A stretch of DNA of 64,000 nt. Origin: an uncultured Clostridia bacterium. GTDB lineage: Bacteria > Bacillota > Clostridia > TANB77 > CAG-508. The stretch's first letter is position 1. Each line of letters opens with the position of its first letter. The notes under the pieces are model-generated. The model was not told the origin of the DNA. It worked only from the letters and a program-made list of their open reading frames with translations, and ran no database searches. Below are positions 52,583-64,000 of the stretch, piece after piece. Location: NCBI GenBank assembly GCA_949155365.1, contig CASCUT010000003.1:40667-104666 (forward strand), given 5' to 3'. Both the position numbers and the translations under genes were made by a program.

Positions 52583-53095
52583 ATGGAAGAAAAAACAGAA
52601 GAAACAGTACAAGAGACAGTAGAAAAGCAAGAAGTAAGTGAAGAAACAAAAATGAAGGATACCATACTTCTACAAAAACAAAAAATAGAGGAACAAGAAG
52701 ACAGATTAAAACGTTTAATGGCAGAATTTGATAACTTCAAAAAAAGAAGTTCCAAAGAAAGAGAAGGGCTATATAACACATTAATCTCCGATATCTTCAC
52801 ATCCTTGCTACCTGTCATAGACAACCTAGAAAAAGCAGTTACAGCAAAAACAGAGGACGAAGGATACAAACAAGGAGTAGAATTAGTATTAAAACAATTC
52901 AAAGAGGTACTAACCACAAATGGTGTACAAGAAATAGAAACAATAGGGCAAACTTTTGATCCGGAGCTTCATGAAGCAGTTGGTTGCGTAATAGACGAAA
53001 CGCTAGGAGAAAAACAAATCAAAGAAGAATACCGAAAAGGCTACAAAATTGGAAATAAAGTAATTCGCCATTCTATGGTAGTAGTAGCAAATTAA
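52583..53095 (+). CDS. grpE: Nucleotide exchange factor GrpE
   Basis: The 170-residue protein has an acidic coiled-coil N-terminus, LMAEFDNFKKRSSKEREGLY, LLPVIDNLEKAV and FDPELHEAVGCVIDETL with the beta-domain end NKVIRHSMVVVAN. AAGGAGG precedes the ATG at 52583, two bases after hrcA. Confidence 0.93.
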   Translation: MEEKTEETVQETVEKQEVSEETKMKDTILLQKQKIEEQEDRLKRLMAEFDNFKKRSSKEREGLYNTLISDIFTSLLPVIDNLEKAVTAKTEDEGYKQGVELVLKQFKEVLTTNGVQEIETIGQTFDPELHEAVGCVIDETLGEKQIKEEYRKGYKIGNKVIRHSMVVVAN

Positions 53096-53225
53096 CGCAA
53101 GTAGTATTGCAGATGTTTCTTCATTGGAAACAAAATAGAAAAACAAAGCTAGACTAGCTAGATTAGAAAGCTTTCTCAATAGGAAAGCACAAAACAAAAT
53201 ACATTGGGAGCAATAAAATAAAATT

Positions 53226-53423
53226 ATGAAATTAAAAAATAAAATAAGACAATTTTTTGATAATTGGAGAGTCTTTATAAAAGAAGAAAGAAGATATAGA
53301 AATAGAGATAGACAGGGAGTGAGTCGCAAATGGAGTAAGCATCGTATTTTTTATACGCTATTAACCTATGGAACTATCCTCATACTAATTATCATCTTTA
53401 TTATCCTAATGAATATGGAATAG
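53226..53423 (+). CDS. Small single-pass membrane protein between grpE and dnaK
   Basis: A 65-residue basic product (KLKNKIRQFFDNWRVFIKEE, then RNRDRQGVSRKWSKHRIFY) ends in one membrane helix (ILILIIIFIILMNME). No family is recognised. The ribosome site is weak, so this may be a minor or false gene, but the basic/helix layout is coherent. Confidence 0.45.
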   Translation: MKLKNKIRQFFDNWRVFIKEERRYRNRDRQGVSRKWSKHRIFYTLLTYGTILILIIIFIILMNME

Positions 53424-53525
53424 TTATTAATTTTAAAAAAATAAAAAACGCATGAAAGAATTGTCCCTGTCATTCCCAAATGAAACGAAAAGGGATATCC
53501 CTACCATGCAAAGAAAGGAAGTTAG

Positions 53526-55382
<1,857 letters not shown>

Positions 55383-55500
55383 AATTAGAAGTAAAAAATA
55401 GAAGTTGGAGGTTAGCCGTTAGAAGTTGAAAAAGATAGGTGATTTTTCAAAGAGATTACTTAGAATCGGGCTTTCAATCTCCAACTTCCAACCGATATTA
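55383..55500. repeat. Intra-operon inverted repeat between dnaK and the MazG-like gene
   Basis: AGAAGTTGGAGGTTAGCCG pairs broadly with AATCTCCAACTTCCAACCG, with an inner GTGATTTTTC... GATTACTTAG part. It is a longer member of the hairpin family at 25392, 40912 and 45855. Confidence 0.6.
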
Positions 55501-55510
55501 AGGAGAAAAA

Positions 55511-55885
55511 ATGTCAGATAAAGATATTAGCATAGCAGAAATGCAAAATCTGCAAAGAGAATTACAAGAAGCAAACAAAGAAAAATGGGGAGAACAGAAA
55601 CCAGAACATGCCAAAAGTCATTTACTATATATGGTAGAAGAAATGGGAGAATGTATTTCGACTATCAAGAAAAAAGGAATCGATAGTATTATGCAAGATA
55701 AAGAAGTAAGGGCTAGGTTTCTAGAAGAAATTACAGATGTACAAAACTATTACATAGAAGTATTAAATTGTTTGGAGATAACCCCAGAAGAATATGCAAA
55801 AGCGTATATCGAAAAGCATAATTATAATATGAAGAGAAACTTTTCAGAAGACAATGCAGAGAAATATAATAAAAAGACATTTTAG
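55511..55885 (+). CDS. MazG-like nucleotide pyrophosphohydrolase-domain protein
   Basis: The 124-residue product is all-helical, with LLYMVEEMGECISTIKKKG and RFLEEITDVQNYYIEVLNCL. This is the EExxE...ExxD pattern of the MazG/dUTPase-like all-alpha NTP pyrophosphatase superfamily. Such proteins hydrolyse non-canonical or excess NTPs; the substrate here is unknown. Its place inside the dnaK-dnaJ interval is unusual. AAGGAG precedes the ATG and dnaJ follows after nine bases. Confidence 0.75.
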   Translation: MSDKDISIAEMQNLQRELQEANKEKWGEQKPEHAKSHLLYMVEEMGECISTIKKKGIDSIMQDKEVRARFLEEITDVQNYYIEVLNCLEITPEEYAKAYIEKHNYNMKRNFSEDNAEKYNKKTF

Positions 55886-55894
55886 GAGGAAAAA

Positions 55895-57055
55895 ATGGCA
55901 ACCAAAAGAGATTACTATGAAGTATTAGGAGTAAATAAAAATGCAACAGACGAAGAATTAAAAAAAGCTTATCGTAAGCTTGCAAAAAAGTATCATCCAG
56001 ATGCCAATCCAGATAATAAAAAAGAAGCAGAAGCAAAGTTTAAAGAAGTAAACGAAGCCTATGAGACCTTATCCGATAGCCAAAAAAGAAGAATGTATGA
56101 CCAATTTGGACCAGAAGGACCAAATGGTTTTGGTGGTGGCGCTGGTGGACCATTTGGAGGTCAAGGTGGATACTATTCTTATAGTACTTCTGGATTTGAT
56201 GATTTTGGAGACTTAGGTGATATCTTCTCTTCTTTCTTCGGAGGAGGATTTGGTTCTAGAAGTTCAGCAAGAGCAAACCGAGGACCAAGCAAAGGAGCAG
56301 ACTTAAAAGCGACCATAGACATTAGCTTTGAAGATGCTTATTTGGGTTGCGAAAAAGAAGTTATCTTAAACAGAAATGAAACTTGTACTACTTGTCATGG
56401 GGATGGAGCAAAACCAGGAACAAAACCAGAAACCTGTAATGTATGTCATGGAACAGGAACTATTAAGCAAGTACAAACTACCATATTAGGTCAAATGCAA
56501 ACACAAAGACCATGTAATACTTGTCATGGAACAGGAAAAATTATCAAAGAACCATGTGAGACCTGCAGAGGAAAAGGAACCGTTCGTAAACAAGCAAGAA
56601 TTAGAGTGAAAATACCAGCAGGAATCGACGACTCACAAACCATTATTCTTCGAAACGAAGGAGAACCAGGAGAAAGAGGAGGTTCCAAAGGAGACTTATA
56701 CATTGTAGTTCGTATCAAAAAACATAGTATCTTTACCAGAAAAGGAGATAAAGTACTATGTGACATTCCAATTACCTTTACGCAAGCTACACTAGGAGCA
56801 GAACTTGAAATACCAATGGTAGACGGCTCAAAAGAAAAATACAAAATACCAGAAGGAACTCAAACAGGAACCAGTTTTACAATTCGAAATAAAGGCTTTA
56901 AAGCAGTAAATGGAAGCTACCAAGGTGATTACATATTCACAGTACAAGTTCAAGTACCAAAGAGACTAAGCAAAGAACAAAGAGACATTTTAGTAGAACT
57001 AGCCAAAACAATGAATGAGCAACCACCAGTTAAGAAAAAAGGAATATTTGGATAA
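55895..57055 (+). CDS. dnaJ: Chaperone DnaJ (Hsp40)
   Basis: The 386-residue protein has the J domain ([23 protein letters not shown] in [10 protein letters not shown]), a Gly/Phe-rich linker with [14 protein letters not shown], four CxxCxGxG zinc motifs ([32 protein letters not shown]) and the C-terminal substrate domains. AGGAGG precedes the ATG. A terminator follows. Confidence 0.96.
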   Translation: MATKRDYYEVLGVNKNATDEELKKAYRKLAKKYHPDANPDNKKEAEAKFKEVNEAYETLSDSQKRRMYDQFGPEGPNGFGGGAGGPFGGQGGYYSYSTSGFDDFGDLGDIFSSFFGGGFGSRSSARANRGPSKGADLKATIDISFEDAYLGCEKEVILNRNETCTTCHGDGAKPGTKPETCNVCHGTGTIKQVQTTILGQMQTQRPCNTCHGTGKIIKEPCETCRGKGTVRKQARIRVKIPAGIDDSQTIILRNEGEPGERGGSKGDLYIVVRIKKHSIFTRKGDKVLCDIPITFTQATLGAELEIPMVDGSKEKYKIPEGTQTGTSFTIRNKGFKAVNGSYQGDYIFTVQVQVPKRLSKEQRDILVELAKTMNEQPPVKKKGIFG

Positions 57056-57081
57056 AAAGATATAATAGGAAAATAACAGAA

Positions 57082-57119
57082 AAGAGAAACAATTAATAGA
57101 GAATTGTTTCTCTTTTTTT
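57082..57119 (+). terminator. Intrinsic terminator of the heat-shock operon
   Basis: AAGAGAAACAATT, 7-base loop, AATTGTTTCTCTT, then TTTTT. Confidence 0.85.
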
Positions 57120-57220
57120 GTTCGCTACAAATGAAAAGTAGAAAAAGAATATGTTTAGTGATGAAATTAATTATGATATAGAACGGTTAAGAAAATAGAA
57201 AGAAAGGGGGATTATAGGTT

Positions 57221-60200
57221 ATGGAGAATGGAATCAAAATAAGACCTAAAATCTTAATGAAGACAATTGCTAGCATATTAACTACTATTATGATATTACA
57301 GCTTTTTCCAGCAATTGTTTTTGGAATTCAACAAACAGAAGTAATACAAAAGGATGAAAGCATAATGAAAAATGAGCAAGAGGAGAAAACAAATATTTCA
57401 GATGAAATCGTGGGGGAAATTGTAGAAAAAAGGAAACTAAATGAAAAACATTTCTTACAGGAAGATGGAAATGTTATTGCTACAATATATCCATCCAATG
57501 TACACTATGAAGAAAACGGAGAACTATTAGATATTGACAATTCACTGGAAGAAATAAAAGACGAAGAAGAAAATTATAAAAATAAGAAAAATTCATTTGA
57601 AGTAAAATTTGCTAAAAAATCAAATAAAAGCAATTTGGTGAAAATGCAAATAAAAAATCACAATATAAAGTGGTCATTACAAAATAGTAATAAAGTAAAT
57701 GCGACAAAATTAAATGAAAAAAATGAAACAGAAGAGAAATTTAAGTTAAAAAATATATCATCAGGAACAATACAATATGAAGATATATTAGAGGGAATAA
57801 ATCTGCAATATAACATTATTTCTAATTCGATAAAAGAAAATATAATTCTAAAAGATAAAGAAGCGATAGTCCAACCAATTGTATTTGAATTTCAAACAGA
57901 AAAATTAAAAATGGAAAAGATAGAAGATGGAAGAATTATCTTTTGTGAAGAAAATAAGGAAGAAGTACTATTCTTTTTAGACTTACCTTACATGTATGAC
58001 TCGAAAAATGAAATATCAAAAGATATTGAAATGAAATTAGAAGAAAAGAACAATAAATATATAGTATCAATAATACCAAATAAAGAATGGCTAGAAGACG
58101 AAAAAAGAGAATATCCAATCATAATAGATCCAACAGTAGAAACGTCTCTAAATTATCAAAATATTCAAGACACATATATATTTAACGGAGATACAGGCTA
58201 TCCAAACAGACATGAAGCTCATATATTAAGAGTAGGAAGTAATAATACAATAGCAAGTAAAAATGCAACTAGAAGTCTAATTAGATTTAATTTGCCAGAA
58301 TTAAGTGCTGGAGATCAAGTAATAAGTGCTATGCTAGATATTTGTTCTTACCCTGATACGAATGAATGGACGCCTCCATCTGGAAAAACACAAATTGATG
58401 TACACAAAATGACAGGAGATTGGAATGTACAAACAGCAAATTGGAATAGTTTAAGTAATCAGTACGATACGAGGATATCCGATTATATAAAATATCAATA
58501 TGACTCCAATAATCCAGCTAAATTTTACTATTTTGATATAACTAGGATGGTAAAAGATTGGTATGTAACTGGTAATAATTATGGTTTAGTATTAAAAGAA
58601 CATACAGAAACTTATAATGCTTCACGCTCAGATGTATACTTTTTTTCTGCAGATATCAATAGAGAATATATTAATGCAAGACCAATGGTACAAATTGTAT
58701 ATAGAAATCAAACAGGATTAGAAAACTATCAAACCTATCACACGCAAACAATAGGAAGAGCAGGGAAAATTCATACTAATGATTATAATGGAAATTTAAC
58801 ATTGCTTCATTATGACACATCTACACCAGGACAAAATTTATCTGTAAGTGTTAATCATGTTTATAATACAAATGATAAAGAAGTTGACATTGGATATGGG
58901 AATGGATACCGATTAAATATAGCACAAACAATAGAAAAAGTAACAATAGGTTCAAAAGAATATGCAAAATATACAGATGAAGATGGAACAAAACACTATT
59001 TTGAAAAACAACAAAGCGAATATAAGGACACAGAAAATTTAGGATTAAAACTTATTTTTGAAAATGAAAAATTTATCTTAAAAGATAAATCAAACAATCA
59101 ATTCATATTTCACAAAAATGTAGGAGAGACTTGGAATTTAAAACAATTAGTAGATGCAAACAATAAAATAACAAACATAGAATTCATGAGCAATACAGGA
59201 ACAAGAACTTTAGTAAAATCTATTACAGATTCTGCAGGAGATAGTATTCAATTTTCTTATAATAACAATAAATTAAACAAAATAACAGATAAGGCTTCAA
59301 GAGCCATACAATATGAGTATGATAGCAATGGAAATTTAACAAAAATAACATATCATGATGGAAAAAGCAGTCAATATTCATATACAAATAAACTATTAAC
59401 TTCTGCAAAAAATATTGATGGATATCATGTAAATTATGAATATCATAATGAAAAAAGTAATCGATTAAAATCGATAAAGGAGTATGGAACACAAAACACA
59501 CTAGGGAATTCTTTGACCATAAATTATGGAGATAATATTACTAAATTTATGGATAATAAAGGATATTCCAATACATATACATTTAACAATTTAGGACAAA
59601 CGATTAGTATATCTGACTTTGGAAAAAATGAAAATGATATTGACCATGCATATGGAAAAATGTACCAATATGGAGAAGAACAAAACAATAAAAACAGGTT
59701 AACTTTAGATGGAAATTTAATATCTATAAAAGAAAAAGAAAATAACCTAGTAAAGAATTCGGATTTTAGTAAAGGATTAGAAGGTTGGTTAAAAACAAAT
59801 TGTAGCGAGAATGATAAAGTAGAAAACGGAGTATTAAAGTTTGTTGGGAATAGTAATATAGATAAAAACATAAGTCAATCTTTAAATATATATGGTAAAA
59901 AAGGAGATATTTACACCTTGGCCACTTGGGTAAATAGCAAAGCTGTTCCAAATAATTCTGATAGAAAAATTAAAATTTCGTTAACAATCCATTTTGTAAG
60001 AAATGATGGAACGAAACAAGTAATAGACAAAAATGTAAATGTAGATGGAACAGGATGGCAATATAAATCAGAAGTAGTCATGGCGGATAGTGATTATAAA
60101 AATGTAATTGTGTATTATGTGCATAGCTTTAATGAAAATGAGACCTACTTTGATAATATGGGATTGTTTAAGGAGGAATTTGGACAAAGTTATACCTATG

Positions 60201-63200
60201 ATGATGATGGAAATATTATTAAAACTGCAGAGTTAGCAGAGGGACAAAAGAATTATGAATATATGAACAATAAAATGATTACAGAAGTCAATTCCAATGG
60301 AACAAAATATTCCTATGAATATGATTATTTAAATCCAACAAAACTATTATCTGCAAAGAACTCCTTAGGAAATAAATATAACTTTAACTATGATGAAGAT
60401 GGAAATTTAATTTCAACCCAGATAGTAGAAAGTACGTTAAACGACAGCTTAAACGTGGGAAAATATCAGTTTCTTAGAATTTCTGATATGGAGAAGTTTT
60501 TAACACTTAATGTATCAAATGAAAAAATAGAAACAGAATATTATCATGGTTTAAATACTCAAAGATTTTATATTAATAGTAGTGATGAAAGTGGATATTA
60601 TAAAATTGTATCATATTATGATAGAAATATAGTATTAGATATCGATAATAATAACAATGTAATAAAAGCAAATTCGAACAATAATGACTCACAAAAATGG
60701 CAGATAGAAAGTCAAAGTGATACAACATATAAAATTAGTAATAAACAAAAAGGACGAGAGTACTGCATAAGTTTGAAAAATGGAAATATCATTGTAGCGA
60801 AAGATGAAGGAAAAATGTCTCAAAGAATTTCAATAAGTGGTAGTCTTAGTAGTAGTGTAGATAAAGCATATGACAATTTTTTACTAGAAACAGGAGAAAT
60901 TTATAGAATAAAATCCAACAGTAGCAATTTATATCTTCAAGCCACAGAAAATGGAAATGTTATTCAAAAAAAATATGATAAAGAAAATAAAAGTCAATTA
61001 TGGAGAGTAACGAGATTAGATGAAAATAGATACAAAATAAGTAATGTTGCTAGTTCAAAAGGATATACAATGACAGCAAGCCAAAATGTGGAAAATGAAG
61101 AAATAAAATTAAAAGATAATGTAGATGAAACAAGAAAATGGAAAATATACAGAAATGGAAGCAATACCTATTATATACAGACAGATGTTTCAGGAGAGGA
61201 TAGAGTTTTAACTGTAAAAAACAATAGTAAAAATGAAGGAGAAAAAACAACATTAAATATAAAAAATAATTTAGAAAATCAGAATTTTATATTTGAAAAG
61301 GCAAATTTATTTGAAATAAAACCAAACCACTATTATAGAATAAAAGTACAATGCAGTGGAATGTATCTAGGAATAAGTGAAAACATGATGGTAGAACAAC
61401 AAACGAAAGATGAGAATAATGAAGAGCAAAAATGGCTTATTAAACCATTGTATGATGGCACTTATCAGATATATTCTCCAACAGCAATGATGATGACTAT
61501 GCAATTAGCAGATTACTATGATAATGCTTCAGATATAAAAATAGGAAAAAAGAATAATGATGACAAATTAGAGATTGTAGCAAGAGATGACCAGACAGTT
61601 TGTATAAAACCCATATCAAAGCAAGAGGATTTTGCATTTAGTATTGAAAATAATAGTACAGTACAAAATACAAAAGTAAAATTATCACAGTCAACAGATG
61701 CATCAGGACAGAAGTTTTATTTAGAAGATGCAGGAATACTGGAAGGAAATAATCTTGAACAATTGATAGAAACAACAGCAAAATATTCTATAAATGGAAA
61801 ATATCAAACAAAAATGATAGATGAAAACAATCATACCGTAGATTATGAGTATAACGACAATACTGGAACAATATCTTCTGAAAAGACAGAGGACAATCAA
61901 TTAGAATATACTTATGATAACCTTGATAGAATGACAAAAGTAGAATTGAAGGAAAATAATCAGGTAATTTCAAAGAACGAATATAGTTATGAAAATGATA
62001 AACTAAAAACAATAAAAGCAGGAAATACAAATTATTATTTTATCTATGATGAATTTGGAAATGTAAAACAAATAAAAATAGGAAACAAAACACTGGTCAC
62101 AAATAATTATGAAAATAATAATGGGAATTTAACAAGTGAAACTTTTGCAAACAATCAATCTATTCATTATGGTTATGATAGGTTTAATCGAATCACTGAA
62201 AAAAGCGGATCAAATGGAGAGTATACCTGTACTTATAATGCCGATTCTAATATAAAAACGATAGTAGATACTGTGAATGCAAATACAAAAAGCTTTACAT
62301 ATGACTTGGCACAAAGGCTAGTAAAAGAAATTAATACAAATGGATTTACAGCAGAATACGAATATGATATAAATAGTAATATAAGTAATAGAACCTATAC
62401 ATTAAATGATATTCAAAATAACATAAAATACAATTTTGATAATTACAATCGATTAAATAGTATTGTTAGTTATAATAGTACCTTAGATAGTATGTGGAAA
62501 AGGCAAACAGATGCATTATCCAGAATAAGTAAAACTGTAATTTTAAGTGGAAAAAAACAATATGAGACGAATTATGAGTATGTAAATACAGACGAAGAAA
62601 ACAAAAAAACTACAACATTAATATCTAAGCTGACAAATGAAGGAAATGTTCCAATTGAATACGAGTATTACAAAAATGGCAACATAAAAACAATAAAAGA
62701 AGCACATGATGTAAATTATTATTACTATGATGTAGCAGGAGAATTAATTAGAGAAAATAACAAGCAATTAAATAAAACAATTACATATGAATATGACTCA
62801 AATGGAAATATTCTAAATAAAAAGGAATATTCCTATACAACAGTAGAAACATTACCTACAACGCCAAATAAAACAATACAATATACATATGAAAATGAAA
62901 ATTGGACAGACCAGTTAACCAAATATAATGGAAAGCCAATTACCTATGATGCAATAGGAAATATCATAACATATGATGGAAATACTTATACATGGCAAAA
63001 TGGAAGACAATTAGCAGAAATTAATAATACTAGTAAAAATCAAAGAATAGAGTATCAATATAACGAAAATGGAATAAGAACACAAAAGACAGTAAATGGT
63101 GTAACAACAAAATATTTCTTAGATGGAACAAAGGTAATTTACGAACAGACAGGCTCTAATACAATTTCATATATTTATGATGAAAATGGAAATGTAATAG

Positions 63201-64000
63201 GGCTAAAAGATAAGTATGAATATCCATACTACTATCTAAAAAATGCACAAAACGACATAATTGGAATTTTAGATGGCAGATTAAATCAAGTAGTAACATA
63301 CAAGTACGATAGTTGGGGAAACACCATAAGCATTGAAGATGCAGATGGAAATCAAATCACAGACACAAATCATATAGGAATAATGAATCCATATAGATAT
63401 AAAAGCTATCGCTATGATACAGAAACAGGTTTATACTATTTACAAAGTAGATATTACAATCCAGAGTGGGGAAGATTTATAAGTTTTGATAATTATGCTG
63501 GAAGAATAGGAAAAATATTTAGTCATAATGGTTATGTATATTGCAAAAATAATCCTATTAATTTGATTGATGAAAATGGAAATTTTGCAATAGCATTATC
63601 AGCATTATTTACAACTATGGTTCAAGCTATAGTATATACAATAGCGACTGTAGTTACAGCGATTACAGCTACAGCAGCGACAGAAGCGGCAGTAGACTAT
63701 GTTAAGGAACAAGAAGTAAAAAGTAATCAAAAGAGTCATACTGTATATCAATTACGAAATGAAGATACTAAACAAATAGATTATGTTGGAAGAACAGTTA
63801 ATCCAACGACGAGAAAGAAAAATCATCAAAAAACTAAGCCAAATCATAGTTTTGAAGTAATAGCAACGGGATTAACGAGAGAAGAGGCAAGAGGTGTAGA
63901 ACAAATTTACATGATAGAATATAATACAAAATCTTTGCTAAATAGAATTAATGGAATAAATCCTAACAATATAAAAAGAGAGATATATATGGAAGCAGGA
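57221..64000 (+). CDS. Rhs/YD-repeat polymorphic toxin with GIY-YIG-like C-terminus, partial at window end
   Basis: The frame is open for 2260 codons from ATG 57221 to the last base, with both ends in the same frame and no in-frame CGG. AAAGGGGG precedes the start. A membrane or signal segment (MKTIASILTTIMILQLFPAI) lies at residues 13-33. Residues about 310-500 look like a DNRLRE-type domain. YD repeats follow (YEYDSNGNLTKITY, YTYDDDGNIIKT). A jelly-roll-like insert lies near residues 845-985 and ricin-type trefoil-like repeats near 1080-1500 (SQKWQIESQ, SQLWRVTRL, EEQKWLIKPL). The Rhs core PYRYKSYRYDTETGLYYLQS with RYYNPEWGRFISFD is near 2060-2090. The last part, from about residue 2174, has TVYQLRNED, DYVGRTVNP with TTRKKNH, and GVEQIYMIEYN, the order of GIY-YIG nucleases. 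An immunity gene would lie beyond the window. Confidence 0.85.
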   Translation, partial: MENGIKIRPKILMKTIASILTTIMILQLFPAIVFGIQQTEVIQKDESIMKNEQEEKTNISDEIVGEIVEKRKLNEKHFLQEDGNVIATIYPSNVHYEENGELLDIDNSLEEIKDEEENYKNKKNSFEVKFAKKSNKSNLVKMQIKNHNIKWSLQNSNKVNATKLNEKNETEEKFKLKNISSGTIQYEDILEGINLQYNIISNSIKENIILKDKEAIVQPIVFEFQTEKLKMEKIEDGRIIFCEENKEEVLFFLDLPYMYDSKNEISKDIEMKLEEKNNKYIVSIIPNKEWLEDEKREYPIIIDPTVETSLNYQNIQDTYIFNGDTGYPNRHEAHILRVGSNNTIASKNATRSLIRFNLPELSAGDQVISAMLDICSYPDTNEWTPPSGKTQIDVHKMTGDWNVQTANWNSLSNQYDTRISDYIKYQYDSNNPAKFYYFDITRMVKDWYVTGNNYGLVLKEHTETYNASRSDVYFFSADINREYINARPMVQIVYRNQTGLENYQTYHTQTIGRAGKIHTNDYNGNLTLLHYDTSTPGQNLSVSVNHVYNTNDKEVDIGYGNGYRLNIAQTIEKVTIGSKEYAKYTDEDGTKHYFEKQQSEYKDTENLGLKLIFENEKFILKDKSNNQFIFHKNVGETWNLKQLVDANNKITNIEFMSNTGTRTLVKSITDSAGDSIQFSYNNNKLNKITDKASRAIQYEYDSNGNLTKITYHDGKSSQYSYTNKLLTSAKNIDGYHVNYEYHNEKSNRLKSIKEYGTQNTLGNSLTINYGDNITKFMDNKGYSNTYTFNNLGQTISISDFGKNENDIDHAYGKMYQYGEEQNNKNRLTLDGNLISIKEKENNLVKNSDFSKGLEGWLKTNCSENDKVENGVLKFVGNSNIDKNISQSLNIYGKKGDIYTLATWVNSKAVPNNSDRKIKISLTIHFVRNDGTKQVIDKNVNVDGTGWQYKSEVVMADSDYKNVIVYYVHSFNENETYFDNMGLFKEEFGQSYTYDDDGNIIKTAELAEGQKNYEYMNNKMITEVNSNGTKYSYEYDYLNPTKLLSAKNSLGNKYNFNYDEDGNLISTQIVESTLNDSLNVGKYQFLRISDMEKFLTLNVSNEKIETEYYHGLNTQRFYINSSDESGYYKIVSYYDRNIVLDIDNNNNVIKANSNNNDSQKWQIESQSDTTYKISNKQKGREYCISLKNGNIIVAKDEGKMSQRISISGSLSSSVDKAYDNFLLETGEIYRIKSNSSNLYLQATENGNVIQKKYDKENKSQLWRVTRLDENRYKISNVASSKGYTMTASQNVENEEIKLKDNVDETRKWKIYRNGSNTYYIQTDVSGEDRVLTVKNNSKNEGEKTTLNIKNNLENQNFIFEKANLFEIKPNHYYRIKVQCSGMYLGISENMMVEQQTKDENNEEQKWLIKPLYDGTYQIYSPTAMMMTMQLADYYDNASDIKIGKKNNDDKLEIVARDDQTVCIKPISKQEDFAFSIENNSTVQNTKVKLSQSTDASGQKFYLEDAGILEGNNLEQLIETTAKYSINGKYQTKMIDENNHTVDYEYNDNTGTISSEKTEDNQLEYTYDNLDRMTKVELKENNQVISKNEYSYENDKLKTIKAGNTNYYFIYDEFGNVKQIKIGNKTLVTNNYENNNGNLTSETFANNQSIHYGYDRFNRITEKSGSNGEYTCTYNADSNIKTIVDTVNANTKSFTYDLAQRLVKEINTNGFTAEYEYDINSNISNRTYTLNDIQNNIKYNFDNYNRLNSIVSYNSTLDSMWKRQTDALSRISKTVILSGKKQYETNYEYVNTDEENKKTTTLISKLTNEGNVPIEYEYYKNGNIKTIKEAHDVNYYYYDVAGELIRENNKQLNKTITYEYDSNGNILNKKEYSYTTVETLPTTPNKTIQYTYENENWTDQLTKYNGKPITYDAIGNIITYDGNTYTWQNGRQLAEINNTSKNQRIEYQYNENGIRTQKTVNGVTTKYFLDGTKVIYEQTGSNTISYIYDENGNVIGLKDKYEYPYYYLKNAQNDIIGILDGRLNQVVTYKYDSWGNTISIEDADGNQITDTNHIGIMNPYRYKSYRYDTETGLYYLQSRYYNPEWGRFISFDNYAGRIGKIFSHNGYVYCKNNPINLIDENGNFAIALSALFTTMVQAIVYTIATVVTAITATAATEAAVDYVKEQEVKSNQKSHTVYQLRNEDTKQIDYVGRTVNPTTRKKNHQKTKPNHSFEVIATGLTREEARGVEQIYMIEYNTKSLLNRINGINPNNIKREIYMEAG

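Noticed and set aside
57221..64000. Minus-strand ORFs across the Rhs gene
   Set aside because: They are short, Phe/Leu/Tyr-rich shadows of an AT-rich coding strand and lack ribosome sites; the plus frame is open for 2260 codons.

Overview
The window is AT-rich DNA from a spore-forming, low-GC Firmicute, most likely a gut-type clostridial lineage. The signs are a sigma-K gene, spoIVB, spoVG, the rimP-nusA-infB block, hrcA-grpE-dnaK-dnaJ behind a CIRCE operator, a Firmicutes 6S RNA, TTG starts behind strong Shine-Dalgarno sites, and AGA as the usual arginine codon. Species-level placement would be a guess.

The central observation concerns the codon CGG. I read both strands for CGG against the frame of each gene. 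No family that I recognise uses CGG as an ordinary in-frame codon. Seven otherwise intact genes each carry exactly one in-frame CGG, followed by A or G, and from that point the conserved protein continues only in the +1 frame: truA (15928), an ABC-transporter ATPase (17089), a CpaF-like pilus ATPase (24560), a pilin-like protein (28432), spoIVB (34508), an M20 dipeptidase on the minus strand (38008) and hrcA (52077). Where homology is clear, the residue at the junction is a conserved glycine: two Walker A loops, the glycine before the SpoIVB catalytic serine motif, and the TruA VG motif. CGGA or CGGG therefore behaves as a four-base glycine codon or +1 shift signal used genome-wide. Three short unrecognised ORFs (20308, 38304, 50751) hold an in-frame CGG without an evident shift; two of these are CGGT, and the third lies inside a small element with terminal inverted repeats.

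Layout. 1-4.7 kb: membrane-protein fragment, U32 peptidase, a 112-bp tandem repeat, PopT (DUF368), NagZ-like hydrolase, SigK. 4.7-10.7 kb: a small membrane protein, a CpaE-like protein and a degenerate GGDEF protein, then ireB-ruvX-DUF1292. 10.7-12.4 kb: an accessory island (DUF1016 remnant, short ORF, PP-loop ATPase, TudS-like desulfidase). 12.4-16.1 kb: rbgA, mrnC, tRNA-Glu(CTC), cdaA, truA. 16.2-20.7 kb: Cys-rich membrane protein, ABC transporter pair, small membrane protein. 20.8-33.2 kb: a divergent Tad-like pilus locus (CpaB-like, two ParA-like proteins, CpaF, a double TadB/C protein and a series of pilin-like proteins, four of which begin MENA). 33.3-38.6 kb: spoIVB, murC, spoVG, M20 dipeptidase, small protein. 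38.8-46.8 kb: rimP-nusA-ylxR-L7Ae-infB-rbfA-nrnA-truB. 47-50.6 kb: 6S RNA, an unidentified structured RNA, prmC, whiA, hemW. 50.6-57.1 kb: a TIR-flanked element, then the heat-shock operon. 57.2-64 kb: a giant Rhs/YD-repeat protein ending in a GIY-YIG-like toxin domain, open at the window edge.

The shift sites fall in genes for spore formation, stress regulation, pili, tRNA modification and transport, so recoding is not confined to one pathway. Each zero-frame product would lose an essential part, so these genes need efficient +1 decoding.
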